From Diphasiastrum complanatum (taxonomy: Eukaryota > Streptophyta > Lycopodiopsida > Lycopodiales > Lycopodiaceae): DNA of 64,000 bases. The translations under genes were made by a program, and so were the position numbers. Numbering within the stretch: the first letter of the stretch is position 1; every line of letters starts with the position of its first letter. Location: positions 27,948,107-28,012,106 of the forward strand of contig CM055094.1 of the NCBI GenBank assembly GCA_029204225.1. The letters run 5' to 3'. The notes below the pieces were generated by a model that worked only from the letters and a program-made list of their open reading frames with translations, was not told the origin of the DNA and searched no databases. Below, in pieces: positions 44,177 through 57,670 of the stretch.

Positions 44177-45181
44177 TTATGACTTCTGAGAAGATAAACT
44201 CTTCTTCGAAGGTGAAGACTTCCTAGACGATGATGTCTTGCTAGAATTTTGACTTGTAGAATCATCCTCGACTTTCCCTTTGTCTTTATCCAGTAAGGGT
44301 GGCACATTCTTTAAATCAATCTTTTGAGGAGGATTTTTCCATTTCAGGACCATATTATAATGTTGCTTGGCTTGTTTCTTCGTCATTAACCTTGTGATTC
44401 TGTCTTCCTTCAATATAGCTGCTTTGGGCGATTTTATTGTTGGTTCATTGGGAATATTACGCACTCCAAATCTAGTCGGATCCATATGATTGAGAATCTA
44501 CTCATCAGTAAGTTCTACCTTGTCATCATAAGTCAAGGCATGACTCACAGGTATGAGGTCTTCTTCAATTGGATCTGGTATAGGTTTCGTTGATATCCAA
44601 GCTACATTCAGCACATTCAATGGAAACGTGATAAGTGTATCCAAAGTTCGATCTAATAATGAAATCTCACTCAAATCAAATTGATTATCTTGTTGACAAA
44701 TATATCCTGCTGTACAATCAATCATTGCAAGAGCTTCATTCTGATAATGAACTCCCAAATTTTTCTTTGGATGGCCACAAGTGTGATCTGTTGTTGATAA
44801 ATAGTCATCCTCTTTTTGAACCATTGGTTTGATAGTCCAAGTTGCAAGATCAACTGCACATTCACAATTTTCAAAAGTGATTTTTTCGGTACCCCAGTTA
44901 TGAATTACTTGCGCAACTCGTAACCATGGACGTCCTAGTAGGACTCGGTAGACATTTGGCACTTCTGGGAAGTCCATTACTACGAAAATAATGACGAACT
45001 GTACTCCCGCAATTCTGATAGGTATATCTTCAACCATTCTTTGCGAACGAACTATCGTTTGATCAGCTAGCTTAATGGCAAAAGTCGCAGGCTTGATCTT
45101 TGTAAGGCCCCATTTTGCACATAGCTTTGTAGAAAACAAGTTCCATTGCTCGGCACTTCTGTACGGTTCTGGTTCCATCAA
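44177..45181 (-). pseudogene. Gypsy protease and linker
   Basis: Frame 45,181-44,498 carries WGLTKIKPATFAIKLADQTI, VEDIPIRIAGVQFVIIFVVM and YRVLLGRPWL, a retropepsin-like fold with the ILGRPWL-type C-terminal motif. The usual catalytic D-S/T-G lies before it in a damaged stretch and I did not find it. After a stop, 44,485-44,177 is a Lys/Ser-rich linker (KTSSSRKSSPSKKSLSS). Confidence 0.7.
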
Positions 45182-45202
45182 ATTGGCAGGAGGAGCGGAG
45201 TA

Positions 45203-46279
45203 CTATGGTGGGGCAGGTAAGGCTAAACGTTTCGGGTATCCAAGAGTAGATTGTGGAGGTCCGGCTGCTAGATTTCCTCCATACTGTGGTTCTCGAAATC
45301 CCATTTGGACATACCATTGCTGAATTATCCGAGGATTGAAGTTGCAAAAAGTAGTTTCATGATCAGACAGATTACACAAATGGCATACACTGATTTCCAT
45401 TCATTTTTTCAATTGAGGACACTCGTTCACTGTGTGATTTCCTGTACAAATAGAACACCAGACATTTTTCCTGGTAGGAAAAGTCTTCACAAACTTTTCC
45501 GGTTCCTTGTTCGCTTGTTCGTGAAAATCTTCCAATGATTTGATCTTCTCATCAAATTGCAAATGCAACTTTTCCATCTGTTTCTACTGGTTCTTCCCGA
45601 GTTTCTTGAACTCGTTGAGCATCATTTCTACAGTAGCCTTGACATTTGTTGATGCTATAGTGGTGGATGTCGTAATGGTTTGCCCTGCTGTATAAAGCAA
45701 CATACTGATATTCGGCTCATCATCTGAATCTTCATCTTCCTCCCGAATTGCATCGTCCATAGCATTATGCAACATTGCGTACTCATTATGGCGTTTCAGC
45801 TCACGTCTGATCCGTTTAGGTAAACCTGACAAAAACCACATAATCATAGCATTTTCGTTAATCAGCTCAGGTTTGCACTCAGATCTGAGGCATTTCACCT
45901 GTTCAATGTAATCTCGAACTATTTCTCGCTTTTTCATTTTAATTTTACTTAAAAGTAGGAAAGGGTCTTCGATAAACTTTCGCAGTTTGAATCGTGTGAT
46001 AAGGGCTCTTTTAACAACCTCCCAATCTATACGTTCAGTTTCATCTTGATTATAGTACCAATCTTGTGCTGCACCTGTTAAGGCCATAGAAAACAGCTTA
46101 AGTTTATTTTGAGAGAAACTTTTGCCATAGACTTCACAGGATTCAGCATAGATCTGAAGAAATCTAACTGGATCTGTTAATCCATTGTATTTGGGTACAT
46201 CCAAACGGGGTGCTCTTCTAACAATAATTGAATTGACTTCCTGAGGAACACCTCTCGGAACAGCTCCAGAGACAGCCAT
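45203..46279 (-). pseudogene. Gypsy gag with two zinc knuckles
   Basis: ATG at 46,279 opens MAVSGAVPRGVP, then LDVPKYNGLTDPVRFLQIYA, LTGAAQDWYYN, LITRFKLRKFIEDPF and VRDYIEQVKCLRSE, a Retrotrans_gag capsid. The frame stops at 45,584. Further down, other frames give CSICTGNHTVNEC and CHLCNLSDHETTFC, two CCHC knuckles. Gag packages RNA in particles. Confidence 0.85.
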
Positions 46280-46859
46280 CTTAACAGATTCAAATCAAGC
46301 AGACAATGAGATTGGATCTAGATTTTTCAATCAAAAACTATCTCAGATCAGATCTGCTAGATCTATTCCACTTTCAAAAATCTGATTCTATATTGTAAAA
46401 AAGATTTTGAAATTCGATCAATCGATACTTCTCAAAAATGATAAATTTCTCATAATCCAAATCAATTTGTATCAGATTTTTGACACTTATGGATGCCATC
46501 TTCAATGATAAGGAGATATATTCAAAGAAACAAGATAGATTGTACAAGATATGATCACTACTAGTTATCCCACTCTCTTTGGGACCGGAGATGAATCACT
46601 CTCTGATTTCTCAACAAGATCTAAGGTGATCTTGAGCTTGATCTATCTTCAAGGTCCAAACTAGATCCAAACTTACTATAGATTTGATCAAGCTAGTCTC
46701 CTCCTTGATCTCGACTTCACAAGAAGGGTGAATCCACCTATACTGAACCAAAAGCACTTTATAGCATCAAAATCGAGTAGAATAGAAACACAAATTTCAC
46801 TCGCCAAGTACGATGCATGTGACCAAAAATGGTCAAGCTAGAATTGTGAAATTTCAATA
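46280..46859 (-). other. Gypsy 5' leader region, no LTR seen
   Basis: Upstream of gag on its own strand. Rich in GATCTAGAT-like words. I found neither an initiator-Met primer site nor a copy of the LTR at 36,692-37,456, so the 5' end of the element appears lost or diverged. Confidence 0.4.
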
Positions 46860-47131
46860 TCAATACAGACCAATCAGTCTTATCGTCACGATCGAGAACC
46901 AGTCATGTGCTTTAGCGATCATGGTCATGGAAAACAGTTGAACCATAGCGTCGGGAGATGTTTTGCCATACACATCGCACACATTCTCAAAGATTTGCAA
47001 AAATCGTTGAGGGTCTGAACTACCGTCAAACTTTTGTAGATCCAATTTTGGGGTTCTTTTCTCATGATGAGCATTGTGAGTAGCAAAAATGACATTAAGG
47101 TGGATTCTGGCCTGTGAGGGTTTAGCACCAT
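46860..47131 (-). pseudogene. second Gypsy gag fragment
   Basis: Frame reads MDLQKFDGSSDPQRFLQIFE, NVCDVYGKTSPDAMVQLFSM and AHDWFS, the same capsid segment as LPKYNGLTDPVRFLQIYAES in the neighbouring gag but clearly diverged. It therefore comes from another element of the same group. 47,132-47,519 has no recognised content. Confidence 0.7.
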
Positions 47132-47519
47132 AAAAATGGCTCTAGATCATGAAGACCTTAGCTCTATCAAGTTTGCGGCTATCAAATGGGTTTGTAGACA
47201 GCTCGTGTATATGGGACCGCATGCGAGAGAACCTAAGACGTTCGATTTCTTCTATTTATGTCATGTGGATATTCATCTATGATATGGGAATCTGTATGGT
47301 GTTCCATGTTGGAAAGAGGTGTGTAAAAGATAGGTCGAAAAGAATCAAATAAAAGGAATTTGAACGACAGAAAGAAATAAACTATCTTCCTCTTCCTCAA
47401 TGCATGACTATGCCTATCAATTTCGAACAAAACAATAGTGACAGAAATCACGTTCGATCTTATAGTAACTAACTTTGAAATCATTAGTACTATAGTGATT
47501 TGGTAGCCAAACATTTAAG

Positions 47520-48399
<880 letters not shown>

Positions 48400-48406
48400 C
48401 CCCCCC

Positions 48407-49015
48407 CTTAATCTGAATCCATAAATGCCTTGACCTTTAAACTTAGTTTTGCACAAAACTTTTTGTGTGCATCCAAGCTTAATGCTTTAGTAAAAATATC
48501 GGTTGTCTTATCTTGCATTCGACAATACTGCAATCTGACCTCTTTGTCAAGAACTTTGTTTCTGACATAGTGATACTTGAGCTCAATGTGCTTATCCTAG
48601 ATTGAAACCTAGGGTCTGACAAGGCAATGGCACTTTGATTATCACAAAATAGTAAATTCAAAGCATATTGATTCAGATCTGAAAGTAAGTTTCTCAACCA
48701 AATTGCTTCCTTTGTAGGTTGTGAGACTGCCATATACTCTGATTCTGTAGAAGACAGAGCTATCAAAGATTGCTTGTAACTGTTCTAGGAAATTGGACCA
48801 TTGTTGAGAAAGAATGTAAATTTAGAAGTGGATTTACAAGTGTCTACATCTCCTGCGCAACTTGCATCTGTGAAACCAATGAGTAAATTGAGTTTGTCAT
48901 TGTCGACTTCTCCATAACAAATGCAAAAGTCCATAGTAGCTCGAAGATATCTCATGACCTCACACATCTGCTCCTTTTCTTCAATTTGTTTCGGTATCAA
49001 AAAATTGATTTCCAT
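48407..49015 (-). pseudogene. Copia D RNase H
   Basis: Frames 49,015-48,785 (MRYLRATMDFCICYG, IGFTDASCAGDVDTCKST) and 48,766-48,479 (MIALSSTESEYMAVSQPTKE, LFCDNQSAIALS) make the Copia RNase H; after frameshifts TDIFTKAL-like and FMDSD lead to a stop next to the polypurine tract. A frameshift near 48,780 and another near 48,600 break it. It is cut at about 49,020 where X2 begins; RT is absent. Confidence 0.8.
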
Positions 49016-49040
49016 TAACGTCCGCAGACTAAAATTCTAG

Positions 49041-49748
49041 ATGGATTCTCAAAGTAAAGTCGGTCTTATTGCAAACAAGCTGAATGGATCCAATTATTAT
49101 TTATGAAAATTTAAGATGAAGACCTTGCTAATTGCCAACGAGTTGTGGGATGTTGTTACAGATATTGAAGTGAAGAAGCTTGAAGATGAAACAAACGATT
49201 TGAAATGGAAGTCAAAGGATGGTAAAGCTTTCGCGCTTATTATGCTTAATATATCAGATACTCAGATTGGCCACGTAGTTGAAGCCAAAACTTTGAAAGA
49301 AGTTTGGGACATCCTGGGCTCACTATATGATATGAGAGACGTAACTACCAAGTTACATCTTTGAAGGAAATTTTTCACACTCAAGATGTCGTATAATGAT
49401 TCTCTTCAAAATTATATTAACCAGTTCAAAAATCTCTTGCAATAGATGGCCACTGTCAAATCAGTCATAGACGATCAAGACGCAATTATGACATTGCTTC
49501 AAGTCTGCCATCTACATATGAGAACTGGGTGATGATCATCACGACACACTCAGATCTAACTCTTATCAGAGTTACCACTATGTTGCCACAAGAAGATAAT
49601 CGAAGAAGTCAAGACACTTTGTCTACCTCTTCGTCTCATGCTCTATATGTCAATAAAGCTCGAAACGATAGAAGCCGAAAAGCTTCAAGCAGTCTACATC
49701 GAATCAAAAACAAACTCAAGGTCAAGAACAATCATCGAGTCCACAAAG
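49041..49748 (+). pseudogene. Copia X2 gag, first part
   Basis: ATG at 49,041: MDSQSKVGLIANKLNGSNYY, then TAG-type breaks, MKTLLIANELWDVV, FALIMLNISDTQIGHV, TLKEVWDILGSLYD. Family X gag, with stops at about 49,067, 49,362 and 49,444. The 5' LTR and primer site are missing; Copia D sequence abuts within 25 bases. It is interrupted at 49,748 by element Y. Confidence 0.8.
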
Positions 49749-50487
49749 TGTTGAATTTCACATGTGTGAACTGTCCACTACATGTACTTGTGATCTCCTA
49801 AGGTGTGTAGATGCACCAAGATCAAGACTAGATTGAGATTCAAGATCTATCTTTGAATCTATGGCAAAAACACACTACTACATGCATTCAATCACATGCA
49901 ACTCTCACTCACACATGTGGGAAGTATTCAAAAAATAATCTAAGTAAAAACAAGCTGCTCTCCTTGGGTAGAGAGAGAAAAAAAGCATCATGAGCTCTCG
50001 GGTAGAGAGAGAAAGCTAGAAATCCAATAACTCACAAAATCCATGAAATCACCAAATCAATTCAATCCAAAATGAGGAGTACAATGATAGTAGTAGATCC
50101 ACGAGCTACCACTATGCTTAACTATGATTGGACCATATTTTGTCACCTCTTGATCCTATTGGATCATTGATCCATGCACCTCTTAATTCTATTGGACTAT
50201 ATTCAAGCACACCTCAATTTCCTATTGGACCTCACAAGGTTCCACCTCTAAATCCTATTGGACCTCTTGGAATTCATCAAACAAAAGCTTTACACTTGTC
50301 TACACTCTAATTGGAACGTGTTTAGCCTCTTACTCTATTTTGGCTCAATAGTGGCATTACAAGTGGAAAGACATAATTTGCCATCTATGCCAAATTTATT
50401 CCTATCAACATCCTACACCTAGATGCTTGATGTAAAAAACATAAGACCCCTATAACTAACATAGATAATCTTTTTCAATTCTTCACA
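49749..50487 (-). repeat. 3' LTR of Copia Y
   Basis: Plus-strand ends TGTTGAATTTC and CAATTCTTCACA. It differs from the 5' LTR by a few substitutions and a short insertion near 50,050 (ATTCAATCCAAAATG region). Contains three CCTATTGGA-type phrases around 50,150-50,260. Confidence 0.9.
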
Positions 50488-50505
50488 CTCCTCCTAAGAA
50501 ATTAT

Positions 50506-53500
50506 CTATGAAGATTTGAACATTGATCTTGATATAACTCCAAGATTAGATCTATGCTTGATGAAAGCACTTTTGCTCAAAAGCTTGGTGAGTAGATTGG
50601 CAATACAAGAGGACGAGTTGACATGCTCCAAATAGATTTCACCTCCAATAAGCTTTTCTCTCACAAAATGGTGTGCCACTTCTATGTGCTTGCTTCTTGC
50701 ATGAAATATGGGATTATTGGCAAGAGCTTGGGCCGAGATGTTATCACACTTGATCATTGGTAGATCATCCTCCTTGATGCACTTTAGCTCCATTAAAAAC
50801 CTCTTGATCCAAAGCACTTCTTTGGTAGTTGTAGTGAGTGCTTTGTACTCGGCCTCACATGAAGAGAGAGATATAGTATCTTGCTATTTGGAAAGCCAAT
50901 ATATAAGACTGCCTCCAAGAAAGATAGTGTATGCACTAATAGACTTTTGATCCATCTTGTCACTTGCAAAGTCCAAATCCGAGTAGCCAATAATGGATAG
51001 ATCTTCACTTTTATAGAGTAGACCAAAATCACAAGATGAAGATACATATCTTAAAATCCTCTTGGCCATCTTCCAATGATGGATCTTAGGATCTTGCATA
51101 AATTGACTCAATTTGTGCACACAAAAACTTAGATCGGGCCTAGTAATTGTAAGCCAAATCAAGGAGCCTCCAAGACTCCTAAAAAGTGTGATGTCCTCAA
51201 AAGATCTTTCATCACCTTTATTAGGATCTTTTACAATTTGCTCCATTGGAGTATCTATGCTCTTAGAATTTTCCATATGAAATTTTTTCAACATAGAGTG
51301 AGCATATCTAGATTGGCATATAAAGACATGATTTTCATAAAAATCAATTTCTAGGCCTAGAATGTAATGCATCTCTCCTAGATCTTGCATTTTAAACTCA
51401 CATCCAAGTGCTAGCTTGGCTTCATCAACTAGCTTGATATAACTTCCACAAAGAATAATGTCATCAACATAAATTAGAAGAATGACAATATTGCTATCAA
51501 CAACTTTAGATACATGGAAGGATCATAGTCACCATGAGTAAATCCTAGTGAGATAAGAAAAGAGTTAAGTCTTGAATACCATGATCTTGGTGCTTGCTTG
51601 AGTCCATAAAGACTTTTGAAGAGCAAGCACACTTTGGACTCATCCTTGATGAATCCTTGAGGTTGTTCCATATAGATCTCCTTCTCAAGATAACCATTTA
51701 GAAAAGCATTGGATACATCTAATTGGAACACCTTCCACTTGAAAAAACAAGCAAGAGAAATAAGAATTCTTATTGTCACCATCTTTGCAATGGGTTCAAA
51801 GTTCTTCTCATAATCAAGACCATGGATTTGAGCAAATCCTTTGGCACATAATCTTGCTTTATGCTTATTGATGGTGCCATCATGATTGAACTTGATCCGA
51901 AATACCCACTTGCAACCAATCACATGCTTGTTGGATGGAGGATCCACAAGCTCCCAAGTATTGTTGGTGACCAATGCATCATACTCTTGCTTCATGGCAT
52001 CATACCACTCCTTGGTATTGAGTTCCTCTTGTACATTCTTTGGCTCTTCATGAGAGACATAAAAAACATAATGAGTGGAAATCAAGATCCACTTGTTTGC
52101 CTTTGTCAACATATGAGAGCCTCTTAGGCTCGGATCTATCTCTCATGGATCTTCTTGGTGAGAAAATCTGAGGAGAGTCTTCTTCAAATCTCGACCCCAT
52201 CACATCATAATTGTCTTCAAAATCGATAATTGATGATGCATCCATAGATTTCTTGATCTCGGCCTCTTCAAAAGATGAGTGTTGATCTTCATGAAAGACA
52301 ACATCTCTACTTTCAATAACTTGAGAAGTATAGAGTATAAAGACTCTATAGGCCTTCTTGGTGGATGAGTATACAACCATGATCCCTTTACATGCACTAG
52401 GATCTTCCTTCTTCCTTGTTTTCAAGGGAATATGGACAAAGCATAAGCATCCAAAAACTCTAAGGTGATCAACCTTAGGCTTCTTCAAAAATAAGATTTC
52501 ATATGGTGACTTTCCTCCAAGAGCTATGTGTGGGAGCCTATTGCAAAGATAATTTGCACAATTAATGGCTTCTCCCCAAAAATCTTTGGGCAAAGATGCC
52601 TCAATTCTCATAGATTTTGCACATTCACATAGAGATCTATTCTTTCTCTCGGCCACTCAATTTTGAGATGGAGAGTAGGCACAAGAAAACTCTCTTTTAA
52701 TGCCTTCAAGCTCACAAAAATCTTGAAATTTATTGGAGATATGTTCACCACCTCCATCACTTCTAAGAGCTTTAATCTTGAATGAGAATTGCTTCTCTAC
52801 ATAAGCTTTGAAAATAAGGAAATGATCAAACACCATAGATTTAGAAGCAAGAAGATATATCCAAGTGAATCTTGTGTAATCATCAATGAAAGTAACAAAA
52901 CAAGTGGCTCCTCCCTTGCTTGTAGTTGATGAGAAATGCACATCCGAGTGGATTAACTCCAAAGGATGCTTGCTTTTGATAGAAGATCTTGTAAATGGCT
53001 TTTTGTGAGATTTAGCAATAGCACAAGCCTCACAAGGCTTGATCTTCTTGGACAGTGACTTTGGCAAGCCAATAGCTTTGGCTTCTTTGATCATAGAGAG
53101 CATGGATTTGTAGTTAGGATGTCCCAACCTCCTATGCCATAATTCCTCCATAGAGAGCTTATTCACAAGAGCAAAATTACAAGCATTCACATACTCATTT
53201 GGATCTAGTTTATAGATGCCACCAAATCTAGATCCTAATGCAAGTATCTTATCATTCTTCTTGATAGTGCAAGTATCAACATTGAATTTTACATCAAGGC
53301 CATTATCAAGCAATTGGCCAACACTAATAAGATTCTTTGTAAGCTTAGGTACATAAAGAACTTTAGAGAGAGAAAGAACTTTAGAGGATGCAAGCTTCAA
53401 GGGAATGTTCCCTATGCCTTCAATAGGACACTCAAAATCATTTGTAGTGTATATTGATTTCATGACTCCATCATAAGGTGCAATAGAAGAGAAAGAGTCC

Positions 53501-54491
53501 TTGGAGCTACACATATGTGAAGAGGCTCCACTATCAATATACCATAGGCCGTCCTTCTTGAAAGGAGTAGATGAGAAACTAGAGACCATAAGATATCCCT
53601 CTCCATCACTTGCAATAGTGTCTTCCTTCTCATTGGTAATGTTGGCTTGCTTGAGTTGATTCTTCTTCTTGAAGCAATTGGTGGCATAATGACCTTTCTT
53701 GCCACAATAAAAGCACTTGATCTTCTTCTTCTTGAGCTTGGATGATGAAGCATTAGAGGAATCATCTTCCTCCTCATCTTTATCTTTGGATTTGACTTTG
53801 TCCTTGCTTGAGGATTGTTGATGTTGGTTCTTGCTCCTCCCTTTGTGCTTATCCTTGGCAAAGAGAGTTTTGCCATCATTATGAGTGAGAGAAGGCTTGT
53901 CCATCCTCAAGAGCTTGTACTCTTGTCTTGATTCTTCCGAAATTAGCACACTTTGGAGAGCCTCCAAACTTGGTATCTCCTCCTTAATGGCATAGGATTG
54001 TACAAGGTTATCAAATTCACTTCTCAAGCCATTGAGAATGACTTGAACTAGCTCATTTTGATTGATGGAATCACCAATACAAGTAAGTTCTCTATGAATA
54101 TCTTTTACTCTCAAAACATAACTAGATGCACTCTCATCACTCTTTTGGCTACTTTGAAAGATTTGATTCCTAAGAGTGAGAAGCCTAGAGGTATTCTTAG
54201 CCTCATAGATAGCCTTGAGACAATCCCAAGCTTCTTTGGCTGTTGTACAAGTACCTATCTCTCTCAATATCTCATTAGAGACATTCATCTTAATGTGGTG
54301 GAGAGCCATCCTAGATCTCTTTTGTATTTTTGAACCTCTTGAAGAACTTGTGGTTCTTCTTCAAGGCCAAGAACTATGTCCATCACATCTTGAAGGATCA
54401 AGATGGACTCCATCCTCATTTTCCAAATTGAATAGTTTGAGGTGGTCAATCTTTCACTTGGTTCCAACAAGGATGAACCCATTGAAGACAT
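50506..54491 (-). pseudogene. Copia Y gag-pol polyprotein
   Basis: Gag starts MSSMGSSLLEPSERLTTSNY (ATG 54,491). Then come the zinc knuckle CFYCGKKGHYATNC (about 53,700), protease WYIDSGASSHM (about 53,540), integrase HSDVHFSS, FIDDYTRF, RSDGGGEHIS and AERKNRSL (52,640-52,960), RT ARLCAKGFAQ, LDVSNAFLNGYLEKEIYMEQ and IYVDDIIL (51,465-51,870), and RNase H CEAEYKALTTT, NPIFHARSKHIEVAHHF (50,570-50,830). Lesions: frameshift in gag near 54,305, a TGA in place of Gly before VAERKN (52,655), frameshifts near 52,080, 51,475 and a stop near 50,884. It is the best preserved pol in the window. Confidence 0.9.
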
Positions 54492-55247
54492 TTGAAGTGA
54501 AGAAAACTCAAATGATGAACAATAAATGTTGCTACACACTCTCAATAGGATCCAATAATAGAGTACTATCTCCTCCTATGAAAGATCTTGCAACTATTTG
54601 TGAATTGATTCTTACTAGCTACAAAATCTCTCTAACACAAGATCTATTTCACATCAAATGATGGAGTATAGGCAAAGTTAGGATCAAACACTCTTAGCAC
54701 GTGTGAAGTACTCTAAGAAATCAAATTTGACTCAAATACAATGATATTGCATAAAACAAAATGGCTAAGATCTCAAAACAGTGCCTAGATCACATATAGA
54801 TGAGATTGGCAAACATACAACTGTGATTTTGGATCAACCAAGAAATCTCTTGACCAAACCAAATGTGTCCACCCAGGTCTAGGTGCCCTAACTAACCCTC
54901 TTCAAAAGCTTATAACTTCTAATTGGCTCAACCAAATGGAATGAAACTGACTGTATCAAAAACTAGACAAAAATAGCTTCAAAACAAGCTATCAAGCAAG
55001 ATAATTGGATCAAGCATGAGAGAGAACTTCCAAACTGAAATTGGATGTTCCTCACACGTGTCTGAGCACCTGATTTCGTACAGTACTAGGTCAGACCCAA
55101 TCAATGTCCTTTTGATCTCTTTTGATCCAAGATTGAACAAGATAGCTAGAAAAATGGGCCTTGACAACTTCTAGCTCAAGATTGATGAGAAATTTTTCAC
55201 TTAGATGGATCAAAATGCATGGTAACCTTAGGTAGGATCTGATACCA
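54492..55247 (-). other. Copia Y leader and primer-binding site
   Basis: Non-coding leader between primer site (55,236-55,247, minus-strand TGGTATCAGATC) and gag ATG. Contains several ACACGTGT-type words near 54,700 and 55,055. Confidence 0.75.
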
Positions 55248-55969
55248 TGTTGAATTTCACACATGTGGACTGTCCACTACATGTACTTGTGATCTCGTAA
55301 GGTGTGTAGATGCACCAAGATCAAGACTAGATTGAGATTCAAGATCTATCTTTGAATCTATGGCAAAAACACACTACTACATGCATTCAATCACTTCCAA
55401 CTCTCACTCACACATGTGGGAAGTATTCAAAAAATAATCTAAGTAAAAACAAACTGCTCTACTTGGGTAGAGAGAGAAAAAGCATCATGAGCTCTCGGGT
55501 AGAGAGAGAAAGCTAGAAATCCAATAACTCACAAAATCCATGAAATCACCAAAATGAGGAGTACAATGATAGTAGTAGATCCACGAGCTACCACTATGCT
55601 TAACTACGATTGGACCATATTTTGTCACCTTTTGATCCTATTGGATCATTGATCCATGCACCTCTTAATTCTATTGGACTATATTCAAGCACACCTCAAT
55701 TTCCTATTGGACCTCACAAGGTTCCACCTCTAAATCCTATTGGACCTCTTGGAATTCATCAAACAAAAGCTTTACACTTGTCTACACTCTAATTGGCACG
55801 TGTTTAGCCTCTTACTCTATTTTGGCTCGATAGTGGCATTACAAGTGGAAATGCATAATTTGCCATCTATGCCAAATTTATTCCTATCAACATCCTACAC
55901 CTAGATGCTTGATGTAAAAAACATAAGACCCCTATATCTAACATAGATAATCTTTTTCAATTCTTCACA
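55248..55969 (-). repeat. 5' LTR of Copia Y
   Basis: 722 bases, paired with 49,749-50,487. The inner end CAACA touches the primer site. The 60-codon plus-strand frame found in both LTRs is LTR sequence and not a gene. Confidence 0.9.
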
Positions 55970-56996
55970 GCAAGTATTGCAAGCGCAATAACCATGAGAT
56001 CCAAGATTGTCGAACTCTCAAAGTGAAGAATGCAACCAAGCAACCTGATCAACAAGAAAACACAGTTACAGCATCTCCTAAAGTCGAAATGGACGAAGGC
56101 ACTTTTATGGTCAAAGACAAATACACAAATTCGGATGATTCGTGATTTCTGGATTCTGGAGCTACTCAACATATGACCAATCATCGTGAGATTTCCATTC
56201 CTATACGCCTTACATCAAAAAGAAGTATGTTCATCTTGGTGATGATAGCACTCACACTATCAAAGGTGAAGGTACTGTAAGATAAAGACTCTAGCATGAT
56301 CAATTCAAAGTACTGTCAAAAGTCTTGTATGTTCCTAAACTCTCTACAAATCTGTTATCAGTAAGTAGATTTACGGCTTTAGGTCATAAGCTGGAGTTTG
56401 AGTCTAATCAATGCAGAATTATCGATAGGAGCAATAAGATCCTTGCACTCGGCAAGAGGCATGTATACTTATATAGATTGGCACATTGTTATTCTGAATC
56501 TAGTCAAGCCTTGAAAACCTCTATTCTTGTCAATAAAGCATTACTATGGCATCATCGCTTAGGACACTTGAATTATGCATATGATTCGAACATGTCAAGA
56601 CAATCCCTAGCACTTGATCTTGATTATTGTTCTGGCAAAGTCGATCTTCATGTCTGCCATAGCTGCATTCTTGGAAAGCAGACTAGGATTTCTTTTAGAT
56701 CAAGTCATAGGCATGCAGCAAAAGGTTTGTTAAATGTTGTTCATTCAGATATATGTGGACCTATGAAGACTCCTTCATTGCTAGATGCAAAATACTTCAT
56801 TACTTTTATTGATGAATTCTCTCGAAGAACAGTTGTTTACTTCATTAAGCATAAATCAGAAGCTTTCATCAAGTTTAGACAATTCAAAGAGCATGTAGAA
56901 AATCAGACTAGTAGACGAATCAAAGCACTGAGATCCGACAATGGAGGAGAATACATCTCCACCAAATTCAAGGAGTATTGCATGCTCCTCTAATGA
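55970..56996 (+). pseudogene. Copia X2 zinc knuckle, protease and integrase
   Basis: Directly after element Y the gag frame resumes with zinc knuckle CKYCKRNNHEIQDC, then SPKVEMDEGTFMVKD, an in-frame TGA at 56,143-56,145, and FLDSGATQHMTNH, the protease motif. A frameshift follows; integrase is open from 56,325 to 56,993 with LLWHHRLGHL, CHSCILGKQTR, HSDICGPM, FIDEFSRRT and RSDNGGEYIS. It ends at a stop soon after KFKEYC, and the catalytic Glu region and RT are missing. Confidence 0.85.
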
Positions 56997-57225
56997 AATA
57001 GTATGGACTGCTACTTCAGGTGGGAGCCCCTTCATTTGGTATAATTCCAAGCAAATACAGAGTCTGTATTTGTGTAGTAAGGTCTCCAGATCAAGAAGTT
57101 GACTTGGTGTGATGTGGGCTCCAACGTGTTATAGGAATTGGGTCTATCATCATTAATGGAATGATGGGTGTCTATATGTCCGTAGAAGACAGGAGAATAT
57201 ATGTGTCTTCTATGGTGGTTTTATC
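56997..57225. other. unidentified spacer with a 21-bp palindrome
   Basis: Between truncated X2 and element Z. CAAATACAG-AGT-CTGTATTTG at 57,052-57,072 is a perfect inverted repeat around one central base. No coding recognised. Confidence 0.5.
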
Positions 57226-57517
57226 TATTAGAATTTAGCAATTTTCACATGGTATTTTTTTATGTATTTGACATCTATGTGGATCCACACGTGACGTGTG
57301 AAATGACACTTGTAATACTCATATCCATTGTGATTAGCTTTCATTTGAGTCAAATATGACATCTCCTAAATTATAGGAGTTAGGTCCTTGATTGTAGAAA
57401 TCTGGAAGGTCAACACAAACCACCAATGGATGATGTGGCAAACTTGATAGATCTTATCCAAAGTGGATATGGATGAGTACAATGAGCTGTCCCACACGTG
57501 CTGGATGCAGCTTAGAG
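57226..57517 (+). repeat. Copia Z LTR, first 292 bases only
   Basis: Matches 57,671-57,978 (TTAGAATTTAGCAATTTTCA through CTGGATGCAGCTTAGAGA). It breaks off inside the LTR and joins RNase H coding sequence of the same element. Confidence 0.8.
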
Positions 57518-57666
57518 AACAGGAGATCAAGCTACATCATGTATCTTCTTCAGATTGCCTTGCTGATATACTCACTAAAGCCTTGCCAAAGGCTTCATTT
57601 ATCAAGTTAAGATCAGCTTTAGGAATTGTAGATAGATGTACAATAGATGTTTCATGTAAAAATTGA
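57518..57666 (+). pseudogene. Copia Z RNase H C-terminal end
   Basis: Frame carries QEIKLHHVSSSDCLADILTK, ALPKASFIKLRSALGI and ends at TGA after DVSCKN, the standard end of a Copia pol. Everything upstream of this has been deleted. A purine run GAGGAGCG leads into the following LTR. Confidence 0.85.
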
Positions 57667-57670
57667 GGAG

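Larger units (their letters stand above)
49749..55969 (-). mobile_element. Copia Y, nearly complete element inserted in X2
   Basis: LTRs 49,749-50,487 (3') and 55,248-55,969 (5') are about 97% alike by eye, with a minus-strand primer site at 55,247-55,236 (TGGTATCAGATC) and a polypurine tract AGGAGGAGTG beside the 3' LTR. All gag and pol domains are present in order with few lesions. X2 gag resumes right after 55,969. The flanks CAAAG and GCAAG match at 3 of 5 positions, so the target duplication is unclear. Confidence 0.9.

Noticed and set aside
50128-50310. 60-codon frame, repeated almost unchanged at 55,610-55,792
   Set aside because: It lies in the two LTRs of element Y; identity reflects LTR duplication, not a conserved gene.
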